From Candidatus Gottesmanbacteria bacterium RIFCSPLOWO2_01_FULL_42_22 (GTDB lineage Bacteria; Patescibacteriota; Microgenomatia; 2-02-FULL-39-11): a stretch of 49,510 nucleotides of DNA. Shown here piece by piece: positions 36,800-45,017 of this stretch; positions within the stretch are counted from its first letter, which is position 1; every line of letters starts with the position of its first letter. The notes beneath the pieces are model-generated. The model did not search any database and was not told the origin of the DNA. It was given only the letters and a program-made list of their open reading frames with translations. The stretch spans positions 1-49,510 of the forward strand of contig MFJU01000023.1 of assembly GCA_001779315.1 (NCBI GenBank). Reading direction: 5' to 3'. The position numbers were made by a program, and so were the translations under genes.

Positions 36800-37384
36800 A
36801 TGAACATAAATATTTTTAAGAACGGCTGGAAGAAAAAACTGGCCGAGAAAATCCAAAAGAAGAAAAAACTGTTTATCGCCCTTGCCCTCATCCTGGCAGT
36901 CATCGGCTTTTTCAATTTCTTTTCCCTGAAGAAGTCTTCTTCATCAGCCGAAACCTCCGTTCAAACCATGGCAGTAGGCCGAAATTTTGAATTTCCCGGC
37001 ATCAGCAGTCAGGGAAAAGTCGTCTCAGACAGGATAAAATTTAAAATCACCAATGCGGAGAAAACCAACAAGGTTATGGTTCAGGATAAAACCTTCACCG
37101 CCAGGAATAAAAAATTATTTCTGATTGTGAATCTGGAATTAACCAACGAATCCACCCAGCCGCTGAATCTTCTTCCCGGGGATTTGATCCGTCTGACAAT
37201 CGGCGATAATAAAGAGACAAAATATGCGCCGGACCTACATAACAATCTGGTGCCGGTAGCGGCGATTTCAACCAGGGTAGACAGGGTCGGCTTTGTGATT
37301 GCGGAAAACGAAAAGAATTTTACTTTGTCAGTTGGGGAAATTGACGGCAAAAAAGAAGAGGTAGGTGTAGGATTTCCCTCTTGA
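36800..37384 (+). CDS. Membrane-anchored DUF4352-like secreted protein
   Basis: N-terminal TM; LFLIVNLELTNESTQPLNLLPGDLIRL pattern. Confidence 0.6.
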   Translation: MNINIFKNGWKKKLAEKIQKKKKLFIALALILAVIGFFNFFSLKKSSSSAETSVQTMAVGRNFEFPGISSQGKVVSDRIKFKITNAEKTNKVMVQDKTFTARNKKLFLIVNLELTNESTQPLNLLPGDLIRLTIGDNKETKYAPDLHNNLVPVAAISTRVDRVGFVIAENEKNFTLSVGEIDGKKEEVGVGFPS

Positions 37385-37409
37385 CAATCCAAACTAAGTT
37401 TTTTATATT
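37381..37409 (+). promoter_or_regulatory. Promoter
   Basis: TTGACA - 17 bp - TATATT, overlapping the stop of the upstream gene. Confidence 0.65.
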
Positions 37410-37490
37410 GGCCGGAGTCTCCTGCCACCTGTCCTCATAAAATTACCTGCTCAATAAATATTGACCTTTGCCCGACAGCCAACTGAAATA

Positions 37491-37664
37491 ATGGTCGACT
37501 ATTCAACCAAGAAAATCGGTAAAAATTTACTGGAAGAACTTAAAAACGCTTTGAAAAATGTACGCGGATGGGGGTCCGTGGAAATTTACGTGCAGGATTT
37601 TAAAGTGACACAAATAACAGAAAGAAATATCAAGAAGACAAGTCACAGTATCAAGGATTTGTAA
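37491..37664 (+). CDS. DUF2292-like small protein
   Basis: GWGSVEIYVQDFKVTQITERNIKKT. Start MVDYSTKK preferred. Confidence 0.6.
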   Translation: MVDYSTKKIGKNLLEELKNALKNVRGWGSVEIYVQDFKVTQITERNIKKTSHSIKDL

Positions 37665-37720
37665 AATTTAATATCAAGCCCCGGCTTTGAGCCGAGGGTG
37701 TAAGATACCGACCGCCAACG

Positions 37721-37759
37721 GAGGTAATCCCGATAAAATCGTGGATTACCTCTTTTTTT
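37721..37759 (+). terminator. Intrinsic terminator
   Basis: GAGGTAATCC...GGATTACCTC + T7. Confidence 0.75.
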
Positions 37760-37819
37760 ATGCATTGACAGGGTATGTCAGGGCGGTAAGCGGAATTTGA
37801 ATACGGGCTTTATGAATTG

Positions 37820-37861
37820 TATAGGAAGTCACATCTGTACTAGGCAGTAGGACTTTCTATA
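37820..37861 (+). promoter_or_regulatory. Leader hairpin upstream of the fibre-repeat gene
   Basis: TATAGGAAGTC...GACTTTCTATA, 11 bp with one G-U. Confidence 0.5.
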
Positions 37862-37892
37862 AACATCAAAGGAAAGGGGGTGAATACATTAA

Positions 37893-39095
37893 ATGAAAAA
37901 AATAGCAACTTTTATTGGTAGCGCTGCCTTATTGGCAGCAGCTGTCATTCCGGCGATAGCCGCCTCCAACGAGTGTACCAATGGTACAACCGGGCCTTAT
38001 TCCAATAACACTTGTACCATCAGAAATACTGATAATGTCACGGTCAACAATGTCAATGATGCCCAAATCGTCAATGATATTGAATCCAAAAGCAATACTG
38101 GACATAATTCAACCAGTTACAACACTCTCGGAGGAATAATTCTTACAGGTGATGCTACTAACAACACAACCGTGTCGTCAGTGGCTAACATCAATACCAC
38201 CAATATTACTTCTGCTTTGGCAGGTATCAGTAATATAGGCAGTAATAACATCACCGGACCTTATTCCGATAACCAAATTTGGCTGGAAAACGAACATCGG
38301 GCAGATGTTTTGAACAGCAATACCGCATCTGTATATAACGATGTTGAGGCCAAATCAAATACCGGTTTCAATGATGCTGACTACAATACCGGTCCGGCCA
38401 GCGTCACAGCTGGAGATGCCTGGTTGGGTCTGGGTGTTAACACCCATGCTAATGACAACATGACCGTAATCGGGGGAGGATATAGCGGCGGTATAGTCAA
38501 TCTCGCGGAGAATCTGACTACCGGTCCATTTTCAACCCAGAACGTGACCATCTACAACAGAGCTAGGGCTAGGGTTAACAACGTCAATGATATGCAGGTC
38601 GTAAATGATGTTGATGCAAAATCCAACAGTGGATTTAGCTCAGCCAGCTACAATACGCTTGGCGGAGACGTTACCTCAGGAGATTCAGCAGCGGGAGTCT
38701 TAGTTGATACCGAGGGTAATATCAATACCACTAGGATCGCTTTAGCAATGGGAGGATTTGGTAACACGGGTACTCAAGCCATCACAGGTCCCTATGCCTA
38801 TGATGCGACCTACATTGAAAACGTCAGGGATATCGTTGTTGACAACTGGAACAACAAATGCCGTTCTCACAATGCGGACAGGCTAGAAGAAAATCCTTTC
38901 GAAGATGAAAGAGAAGATGAGGATGAATGTGAACCGGAAAATCTCGGCGTTCTGAATGATGTGGAAGTCAAATCTAATACAGGTAAGAATGATGGTGATT
39001 ACAACACAGGTGGCGGTAGCGTTACAGCCGGCTTCGCTGAGCTGTGGCAGCAGGTGTTAACTCACTTGAACGATACTTTAACGGAAATTCATTAA
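37893..39095 (+). CDS. Secreted TGP/NTG-repeat protein (4 repeats)
   Basis: Signal peptide; TTGPYSNN, ITGPYSDN, TTGPFSTQN and ITGPYAYD units, each followed by NTG/NSG-x-(N/S) and a GG/GP-x-(V/I)-(T/S)-(A/S)-G segment. Confidence 0.8.
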   Translation: MKKIATFIGSAALLAAAVIPAIAASNECTNGTTGPYSNNTCTIRNTDNVTVNNVNDAQIVNDIESKSNTGHNSTSYNTLGGIILTGDATNNTTVSSVANINTTNITSALAGISNIGSNNITGPYSDNQIWLENEHRADVLNSNTASVYNDVEAKSNTGFNDADYNTGPASVTAGDAWLGLGVNTHANDNMTVIGGGYSGGIVNLAENLTTGPFSTQNVTIYNRARARVNNVNDMQVVNDVDAKSNSGFSSASYNTLGGDVTSGDSAAGVLVDTEGNINTTRIALAMGGFGNTGTQAITGPYAYDATYIENVRDIVVDNWNNKCRSHNADRLEENPFEDEREDEDECEPENLGVLNDVEVKSNTGKNDGDYNTGGGSVTAGFAELWQQVLTHLNDTLTEIH

Positions 39096-39104
39096 GGTAT
39101 GACG

Positions 39105-39164
39105 AACTCTTCGTACTGGTGGAGGTCCATCCTAGACACTTGGATCTCCACCAGGAAGAGAGTT
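39105..39164 (+). terminator. Long hairpin between the fibre-repeat genes
   Basis: CTGGTGGAGGTCCA/TGGATCTCCACCAG (14 bp) flanked by AACTCT/AGAGTT. Confidence 0.5.
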
Positions 39165-39206
39165 AAATTTTAGTTTTTAAAAAATAAGCAAATATCTATT
39201 TGATTC

Positions 39207-41627
39207 GTGGATAAACTTAAAAAAAAGATCAGTTTAATATTAATTTTGGCAGTCTTTTTGGGGAATATTCTTTCCCCGTTTGCTGTGGTGGCTCAGGAAG
39301 GACCGTCAGGTCCTTCCGCACCGTCAGCTCCAGCCGGACCCGGTAGTCCGCCTTCTGCGCCCGAAGGTCCCAGCGGTCCCGCAATAGGACCCAGTGCTCC
39401 TTCCGGTCCAGCCGGACCCGGCAGTCCGCCTCCGCGGCCATCCGGACCGTCCGGTCCTGCAATAGGACCCAGTGCGCTTTCCGGACCTTCCGGTCCGGGA
39501 ACTCCGCCACCGCTACCGGATTATAATCAGCCGGCTCCGGAAAGGACTCCTTTTCCGACTGTTGTCGATCTTCAGAATCCGGATCCGCTAAATACTGGTA
39601 ATAATTTCGGTGACCAATTTAATGCATCAACAGGAGATGGCACCAATGGTTTGACTTCCGGTTCAGATCCTTTATATCAGGGGGGATCGGTTAATGATCC
39701 TCTGAATATTTATACCGGTCCCAATTCCTATAATTACGGAGCTGAAATAATTGATAAAAAACTGGAGATTATGAATCAGAATCTGGCTAAAATGCAAAAC
39801 AAGATCGATGCCATGACTTCTACCGGATTCAATTATGCCAATCTGAATACCCTTGACGGCCAGGTTTTCTCCGGAAATACCCAGGCAGCTTTGAATCTTC
39901 TAAACAAGTTAAACAGCAATATCTCCGGTATCGGAGGATTTTCAGTCATGAATATCTATGATAATTATTTAGGAGATATTGTCTTAAATTTCACCGACGG
40001 CAATCCGGCTAATGCCTTTTCACAAGCCTCCCAGACGGTCTCGGAAAATTCCCTTACCGGACCGTTATCAACCAATATAGCCGACTCCCAATCATCTTTT
40101 ACCATCAAAGAAGCCACCGGTAATGATGCCAAGATAGAGAATGATATCAACTTATCGGCCATAACCGGTAATAATACCGCCTCCATGAATACCGGTAACG
40201 GAGAAATTGAATCAGGAGATGCCTCGGCTGTTGCTAATATTATTAATATGGTTAACACCAATTTGAATGTCGCCAATTGGCTGATCGGTGTCATTAATAT
40301 TTACGGAGCGCTGTTGGGTGATATTATACTTCCCCAGGAAGCAAATTCCGGCACTCTAAATGGTTCAAATACATCATCCGGAGGCGTCATAGTCGGTAAT
40401 CAAAATACCGGACCGGGTTCTGATAATTATGCTTCTTATACGTCAAATACCACCGCTGAATTTAATACTGTTAATAATGCGGATATCGAAAGTAGCCTCG
40501 ATGTTTCCGCCAATACCGGCAATAACAATGCTTCCGTAAATACCGGAGGCGGATTTGTCCAGACAGGCTCGTCTGATGCCGCCATCAGTAATTCCACCAT
40601 CGCCAATACAACTACGGTAAGTGAAGACGATACGGTTTGGATGATCATAGTCAATGAAGCCGGCAAATGGGTCGGTCATATTCTGGGTTCTCCCTGGGGT
40701 TCGACTTCAGCTTCAAACAGTTTACCGGTGACAACTGAAACAGGCGGATTCGGCAATCAAAACTATTCAGTTTATTCAGGTAATGAAGCCACCGGGCCTT
40801 TATCGCAAAATATAGCGACTATCGCAAGCAATACTGAGGAAAGCTATATTACCGAAAACAATGCCGCGATAACCAATAATATTACTGCCAACGCAGATAC
40901 CGGCAATAACCAGGCCATGTACAATACCGGAGCGGGAGTCATTTCCACCGGTGATGCCGATGTGGCGCTCAATTTGGTCAATATGGCCAATACCAATGTG
41001 GTAGCCAAAAAATTTGTCGCTATCCTGGTGAATGTTATCGGTGAATTTATGGGCGATGTCATTCCCACTGGCTACACCGATAATACGGCCCAAACAGGCA
41101 ATAACAGCCATATGGGAGGTACTCCCGATCCGCTGCCGACATTGAAGCCGCTGCCGACACTTCCTGCGTTGCCGGGTCTTCAGACTCCTTCATTTGAAGT
41201 GAACACAGAATATAATTATTCGCTTTATCCGCAGAATCAGGAATATTACAATGTCTATCCCGCCGTAAATCAGGGGGGTAATAATTATCCGGATGAATAT
41301 ATAAGTTCAGTCAATAAAGTTAATAACCAAAGATACAGGACTTATATCCTGAGAAATTATCTGGCTACAGCACCTTCACCGACAGATACAGTCGGAAATC
41401 AACAGACAAGAGTATTGAGACGCGGTCTATTTTTGTCAAACAATTTCGCTAAAGCTACCCAAGCTACCTTCCCCGGCATTCTTCTGGGAGGACTCTCTTT
41501 AAGAGTCACAAGTTCCTGGCTGGCTGTTTTGCCTCTGGCATTGTTCATGCTCTATTGGAGAAGAAGGCGAAGGTACAATATCGATTTTACGGTATACCTT
41601 AACAATATTTTAGAAATAATTTTATGA
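39207..41627 (+). CDS. Large secreted TGP/NTG-repeat protein with Gly/Pro/Ser-rich N-terminus and C-terminal TM + RRRRR anchor
   Basis: Signal peptide; GPSGP region; four TGP/NTG repeats with hydrophobic spacers; C-terminal LAVLPLALFMLYWRRRRRYN. Confidence 0.8.
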   Translation: MDKLKKKISLILILAVFLGNILSPFAVVAQEGPSGPSAPSAPAGPGSPPSAPEGPSGPAIGPSAPSGPAGPGSPPPRPSGPSGPAIGPSALSGPSGPGTPPPLPDYNQPAPERTPFPTVVDLQNPDPLNTGNNFGDQFNASTGDGTNGLTSGSDPLYQGGSVNDPLNIYTGPNSYNYGAEIIDKKLEIMNQNLAKMQNKIDAMTSTGFNYANLNTLDGQVFSGNTQAALNLLNKLNSNISGIGGFSVMNIYDNYLGDIVLNFTDGNPANAFSQASQTVSENSLTGPLSTNIADSQSSFTIKEATGNDAKIENDINLSAITGNNTASMNTGNGEIESGDASAVANIINMVNTNLNVANWLIGVINIYGALLGDIILPQEANSGTLNGSNTSSGGVIVGNQNTGPGSDNYASYTSNTTAEFNTVNNADIESSLDVSANTGNNNASVNTGGGFVQTGSSDAAISNSTIANTTTVSEDDTVWMIIVNEAGKWVGHILGSPWGSTSASNSLPVTTETGGFGNQNYSVYSGNEATGPLSQNIATIASNTEESYITENNAAITNNITANADTGNNQAMYNTGAGVISTGDADVALNLVNMANTNVVAKKFVAILVNVIGEFMGDVIPTGYTDNTAQTGNNSHMGGTPDPLPTLKPLPTLPALPGLQTPSFEVNTEYNYSLYPQNQEYYNVYPAVNQGGNNYPDEYISSVNKVNNQRYRTYILRNYLATAPSPTDTVGNQQTRVLRRGLFLSNNFAKATQATFPGILLGGLSLRVTSSWLAVLPLALFMLYWRRRRRYNIDFTVYLNNILEIIL

Positions 41628-41737
41628 CCCGCCTAAGCTTACTTTGGAGCTTTTCAGTTCTATTCGAACACGCTCCAAAGAGCGCTTTAGCGGCGGGTTT
41701 AAGAAACACTAAACTTATTTTTTCGTAAAGTGTTTCT
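41627..41737 (+). promoter_or_regulatory. Two hairpins upstream of 41755..42276
   Basis: ACCCGCC...CTTTGGAGC...GCTCCAAAG...GGCGGGT, then AGAAACACT...AGTGTTTCT just before AGGAGG. Confidence 0.5.
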
Positions 41738-41754
41738 AAAAGGAGGTGATAAGT

Positions 41755-42276
41755 GTGGGCAAAAAAATCATAATATTAATTTTGTTTTTAAGCTTTAGTT
41801 TTTTTCTGTACGATTCAGCTTTAGCCGATTGGTGGGACAGACCGGATAGCAGACCGACTCAGCCCGGTGTAGAAAGGTTTTTGCCTACCGTACCACCTCA
41901 ACCGGATAGTCCGTCACCGACAAAGAAGGTTACACCGACGTCTCCACCTAACGGAGGACCTGAAGTTACTCCAACTGGTGTTCTTAACGGTGATGGAGGT
42001 AGCACGGACGATGATCCCTGTGCACCCGGAAAAGCTTATTCCGGTGAGTATTGCGGTTGGTCACCAAGAATAGGTGAAGGCGGCGGCGGTAGTGCAGCCA
42101 GTGTCGCATCCGTAGGGGGTCCGGCAGTCAGCGGATTGTCTGAAACTTCCGGAGAAGAGGCAGGCATTTCTGATATAATGCTTCTTGCCGGAATCCTATG
42201 TCTAATGCTGTACGCCAAGTCAAAGTTAAATCCCGATATCGAAAGAAAACTAATAGGCAAAAAAAGCCGACCATAA
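41755..42276 (+). CDS. Secreted protein with C-terminal sorting-like signal
   Basis: Signal peptide, Pro/Thr-rich region, CAPGKAYSGEYCGW, C-terminal VSGLSETSGEE + TM + basic tail. GTG start 8 nt after AGGAGG. Confidence 0.65.
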   Translation: MGKKIIILILFLSFSFFLYDSALADWWDRPDSRPTQPGVERFLPTVPPQPDSPSPTKKVTPTSPPNGGPEVTPTGVLNGDGGSTDDDPCAPGKAYSGEYCGWSPRIGEGGGGSAASVASVGGPAVSGLSETSGEEAGISDIMLLAGILCLMLYAKSKLNPDIERKLIGKKSRP

Positions 42277-42893
42277 GGTCGATTCTGGCCGATAAAACCA
42301 AAAAGATAAGACTGGTGTTTTTAGCATCAGGCTTATTTTTTATCTTTGCTTCTTTTTATCTGAATAATCGGGCAAAGCAAAAAACCGAACCGGTGTTGGA
42401 TGAAAAAACCGGGGAATTAATTTCCGTTTCATTCGCCAGCGAACCGGTCAAGATCGATGAGAAATTCCTCATCGCGAAAAAAGCAACTGCCAAACCTAAA
42501 GAGAGTCCGACGAGAATAGTTATTCCTTCATTGAATATAAATTTACCGGTCAGGGATGCAAAAATTGTCAACGGCTACTGGGAGGTCTTTCCCGACAGCG
42601 CCGGCTTCGGCTTAGGATCAGCTTATCCGGAAGAAACAGGCAATACCGTCATTTTTGCCCATGCCAGGCAGGGATTATTTTTGCCGCTTAAGGATATAAA
42701 GCAAGGCGAGAGTGTTTTGGTTTTAACAAGTAATGCCTGGTATTCGTATACAGTTACGCAAGTGAAGGAAGTATTACCTACACAAACAGAAGTGATTGCT
42801 CCGACCGAAAATCCGCTATTGACTCTTTACACTTGCTCCGGCTATGCCGACAGCAAACGGCTCATCGTTACTGCCGTCAAAAATCCCCAATAA
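42198..42893 (+). CDS. Sortase family transpeptidase
   Basis: RIVIPSLNINLPV, NTVIFAHARQGLFLPLKDIK (His), LLTLYTCSGYADSKRLIVTA (Cys, Arg). Confidence 0.88.
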   Translation: MSNAVRQVKVKSRYRKKTNRQKKPTIRSILADKTKKIRLVFLASGLFFIFASFYLNNRAKQKTEPVLDEKTGELISVSFASEPVKIDEKFLIAKKATAKPKESPTRIVIPSLNINLPVRDAKIVNGYWEVFPDSAGFGLGSAYPEETGNTVIFAHARQGLFLPLKDIKQGESVLVLTSNAWYSYTVTQVKEVLPTQTEVIAPTENPLLTLYTCSGYADSKRLIVTAVKNPQ

Positions 42894-43035
42894 AAAAAGT
42901 CAAAGAGACTCTTCGTCATATTTCGATATTGTAAATATATATTGACACGACTCATTTTTGAGAATATTAATGTTATAGGTTTTTCTTATTACAGGACAAT
43001 GATTCAAACTGCCCATTTGCCATCGAGCCTTAACC

Positions 43036-43059
43036 CCATCCTCACGCGGATGGTTTTTT
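43036..43059 (+). terminator. Leader terminator upstream of the TasA-like gene
   Basis: CCATCC-TCACGC-GGATGG + T6. Confidence 0.6.
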
Positions 43060-43137
43060 ATTGGCTCTTTTTGTAAAGCGTATAAAAATTACTCGGTACC
43101 TGCCCCGATTACGAGCAGGCTAAGGGGGTGAGACAGG

Positions 43138-43734
43138 ATGAACAGGAAGATTTTAATAAGCGGGCTCTCCATCCTTTCCGCATTAGGCATTATGGCCGCC
43201 GCCACCTTTGCCTACTTTTCCGATACCGGCCAATCGACCGGAAATACTTTTTCCACCGGCATTCTTGATTTGGAATTAGCAGATGGTGATCAACAATTTA
43301 CCACAGGAAATGTTACTGCCAGTTTCGGCGGCTCACTCAGTCCTGGTACATGCACAGGTAATAAGACTTTAACTTTGAGGAATAACGGTACTGTTGCCGG
43401 AGATCATGCGGAAATGACAGTTGCGAATACTGTGACTGATAATTTATTGGCTGCTACACCTGATATGGACTATTATCTTGCAATAAATAATTTAACTTAC
43501 GACGGTGTATCAGTTGTCAGTCAAATGACTGATTCCAATACAAATGGATATCCTGATTTGGCTGATTGGGCAAGCGGAACAGGATTAGATGATCTATCCC
43601 TTACTTCTGTAGGAGGATTGGGTAAAGATTTAGTCTTGGATGTTTGTTTAGCCAGTGCAGCTCCAAATGAGATTCAAAGTGATAGTGTAGAATCAGTTTT
43701 TACAGTTACCTTGAATCAGGACGCGAGTCTATAA
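43138..43734 (+). CDS. TasA/camelysin-like SipW-dependent surface protein
   Basis: ILSALGIMAAATFAYFSDTGQSTGNTFSTGILDLELADGDQ. Confidence 0.8.
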   Translation: MNRKILISGLSILSALGIMAAATFAYFSDTGQSTGNTFSTGILDLELADGDQQFTTGNVTASFGGSLSPGTCTGNKTLTLRNNGTVAGDHAEMTVANTVTDNLLAATPDMDYYLAINNLTYDGVSVVSQMTDSNTNGYPDLADWASGTGLDDLSLTSVGGLGKDLVLDVCLASAAPNEIQSDSVESVFTVTLNQDASL

Positions 43735-43744
43735 ATTTGATTTT

Positions 43745-43772
43745 GGCGGCGGGCGGCAAAAAGCCCGCCGCC
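43745..43772 (+). promoter_or_regulatory. GC-rich intercistronic hairpin
   Basis: GGCGGCGGGC-GGCAAAAA-GCCCGCCGCC, 10 bp perfect. Confidence 0.5.
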
Positions 43773-43786
43773 AACTGAAAATAAAG

Positions 43787-44314
43787 ATGAAATATTTAAC
43801 TTTAATTTTGAAAATAAGCCTTTATATACTCTTGGTTTTAACGGTTTTTATGCTGTTTTCATCCAAAACGTCACTTTTCGGAATGCGTTCGTTTGTGGTC
43901 GTCTCAGGCAGTATGGAACCGGCAATCCGTCTGGGAAGTATCGTTCTGACTGAATCTGAAACAAACTATAAGACTGGTGATATCGTTTCTTTCAATAATA
44001 ATGCCGGACAAACCGTGACCCACCGTATTATGGAGATAAAAACTTCCCCGGGCGGGCAATCTTTTATTTTAAAAGGGGATGCTAATAATACAGCGGATGG
44101 AGAAGAAGTAAAAAAAAGGGAGGTGATAGGCGAAGTTTTTCTGACGATTCCATATCTCGGACGTGTGGTCGCCTTCTTAAGGACTTTGCCTGGATTCCTA
44201 TTTTTGATAATAATTCCCTCTGTAATTTTTATCGGTTGGGAAATAATTAATATCAAAAGGGAAATGGAAAAGGAAATTGAAAAGAAGATCAGAAGAAAAA
44301 TGGCTGATTTATGA
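43787..44314 (+). CDS. SipW/ER-type signal peptidase I
   Basis: VVVSGSMEPAIRLGSIVL (Ser), KTGDIVSFN, TVTHRIMEI (His in place of Lys), FILKGDANNTADGEEV. Confidence 0.88.
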   Translation: MKYLTLILKISLYILLVLTVFMLFSSKTSLFGMRSFVVVSGSMEPAIRLGSIVLTESETNYKTGDIVSFNNNAGQTVTHRIMEIKTSPGGQSFILKGDANNTADGEEVKKREVIGEVFLTIPYLGRVVAFLRTLPGFLFLIIIPSVIFIGWEIINIKREMEKEIEKKIRRKMADL

Positions 44315-45015
44315 GCAATAAAAACATGTTGCTGTTGTCTGTTTTACTGGTTGAACTGGTGCTTTTAACAATGCAAAAATCCCAGGCATTTTTTAGCGAT
44401 TCAGCAGTTTCCTCATTAAATACATTTACAGCTGTATCAGAATTTAGCGGTTCATCAGGTGCAGGAGGGCCAAGTGGTGAGTCTGGTCCATTAGGTCCAT
44501 CCGGCATAGCCAATCATCCGGTTATCAACGAGGTTTATTATGACGTAGATAGTCTTCATCAATTTATTGATGAAGACCATTCAGAGTGGGTGGAGATATA
44601 TAACCCTTTAGCAACTGAAGTTGATTTGACGGGTTGGACAATAAAAGATTCCCAAAATTCGAGTGAGCCGTTAGGAGGGCTTTTACCGGCTGGTAATTTT
44701 TTACTGTTGATAGCCACTGATGCCGCTTCTTTTCAGACAAAATGGACAGTCCCTCCCGGAACAATTTTGATGGGAGCTTCAGGACCGATTGGCAATACGT
44801 TAGCCAATATGGGAGATAGTTTAATTTTGGAGAATAACGAATCAGAAGTTGACAGAATGAGTTGGGGTACAAACACTTCAGGATTTATTAGCGGTTGTAC
44901 TGGTAATTGTCCAGATCCAGGGGATGGTCATTCGCTGGAAAGAGAGCCGGATGGTTTCGATAACGATGATGCCTATGATTTTAAAGACAGAAGTTCACCT
45001 TCTCCCGGAAGCTGA
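44311..45015 (+). CDS. Secreted lamin-tail-domain protein with SipW-like signal
   Basis: NEVYYDVDSLHQFIDEDHSEWVEIYNPLATEVDLTGWTIKDSQ. N-terminus LLLTMQKSQAFFSD. Confidence 0.8.
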   Translation: MSNKNMLLLSVLLVELVLLTMQKSQAFFSDSAVSSLNTFTAVSEFSGSSGAGGPSGESGPLGPSGIANHPVINEVYYDVDSLHQFIDEDHSEWVEIYNPLATEVDLTGWTIKDSQNSSEPLGGLLPAGNFLLLIATDAASFQTKWTVPPGTILMGASGPIGNTLANMGDSLILENNESEVDRMSWGTNTSGFISGCTGNCPDPGDGHSLEREPDGFDNDDAYDFKDRSSPSPGS

Positions 45016-45017
45016 AT

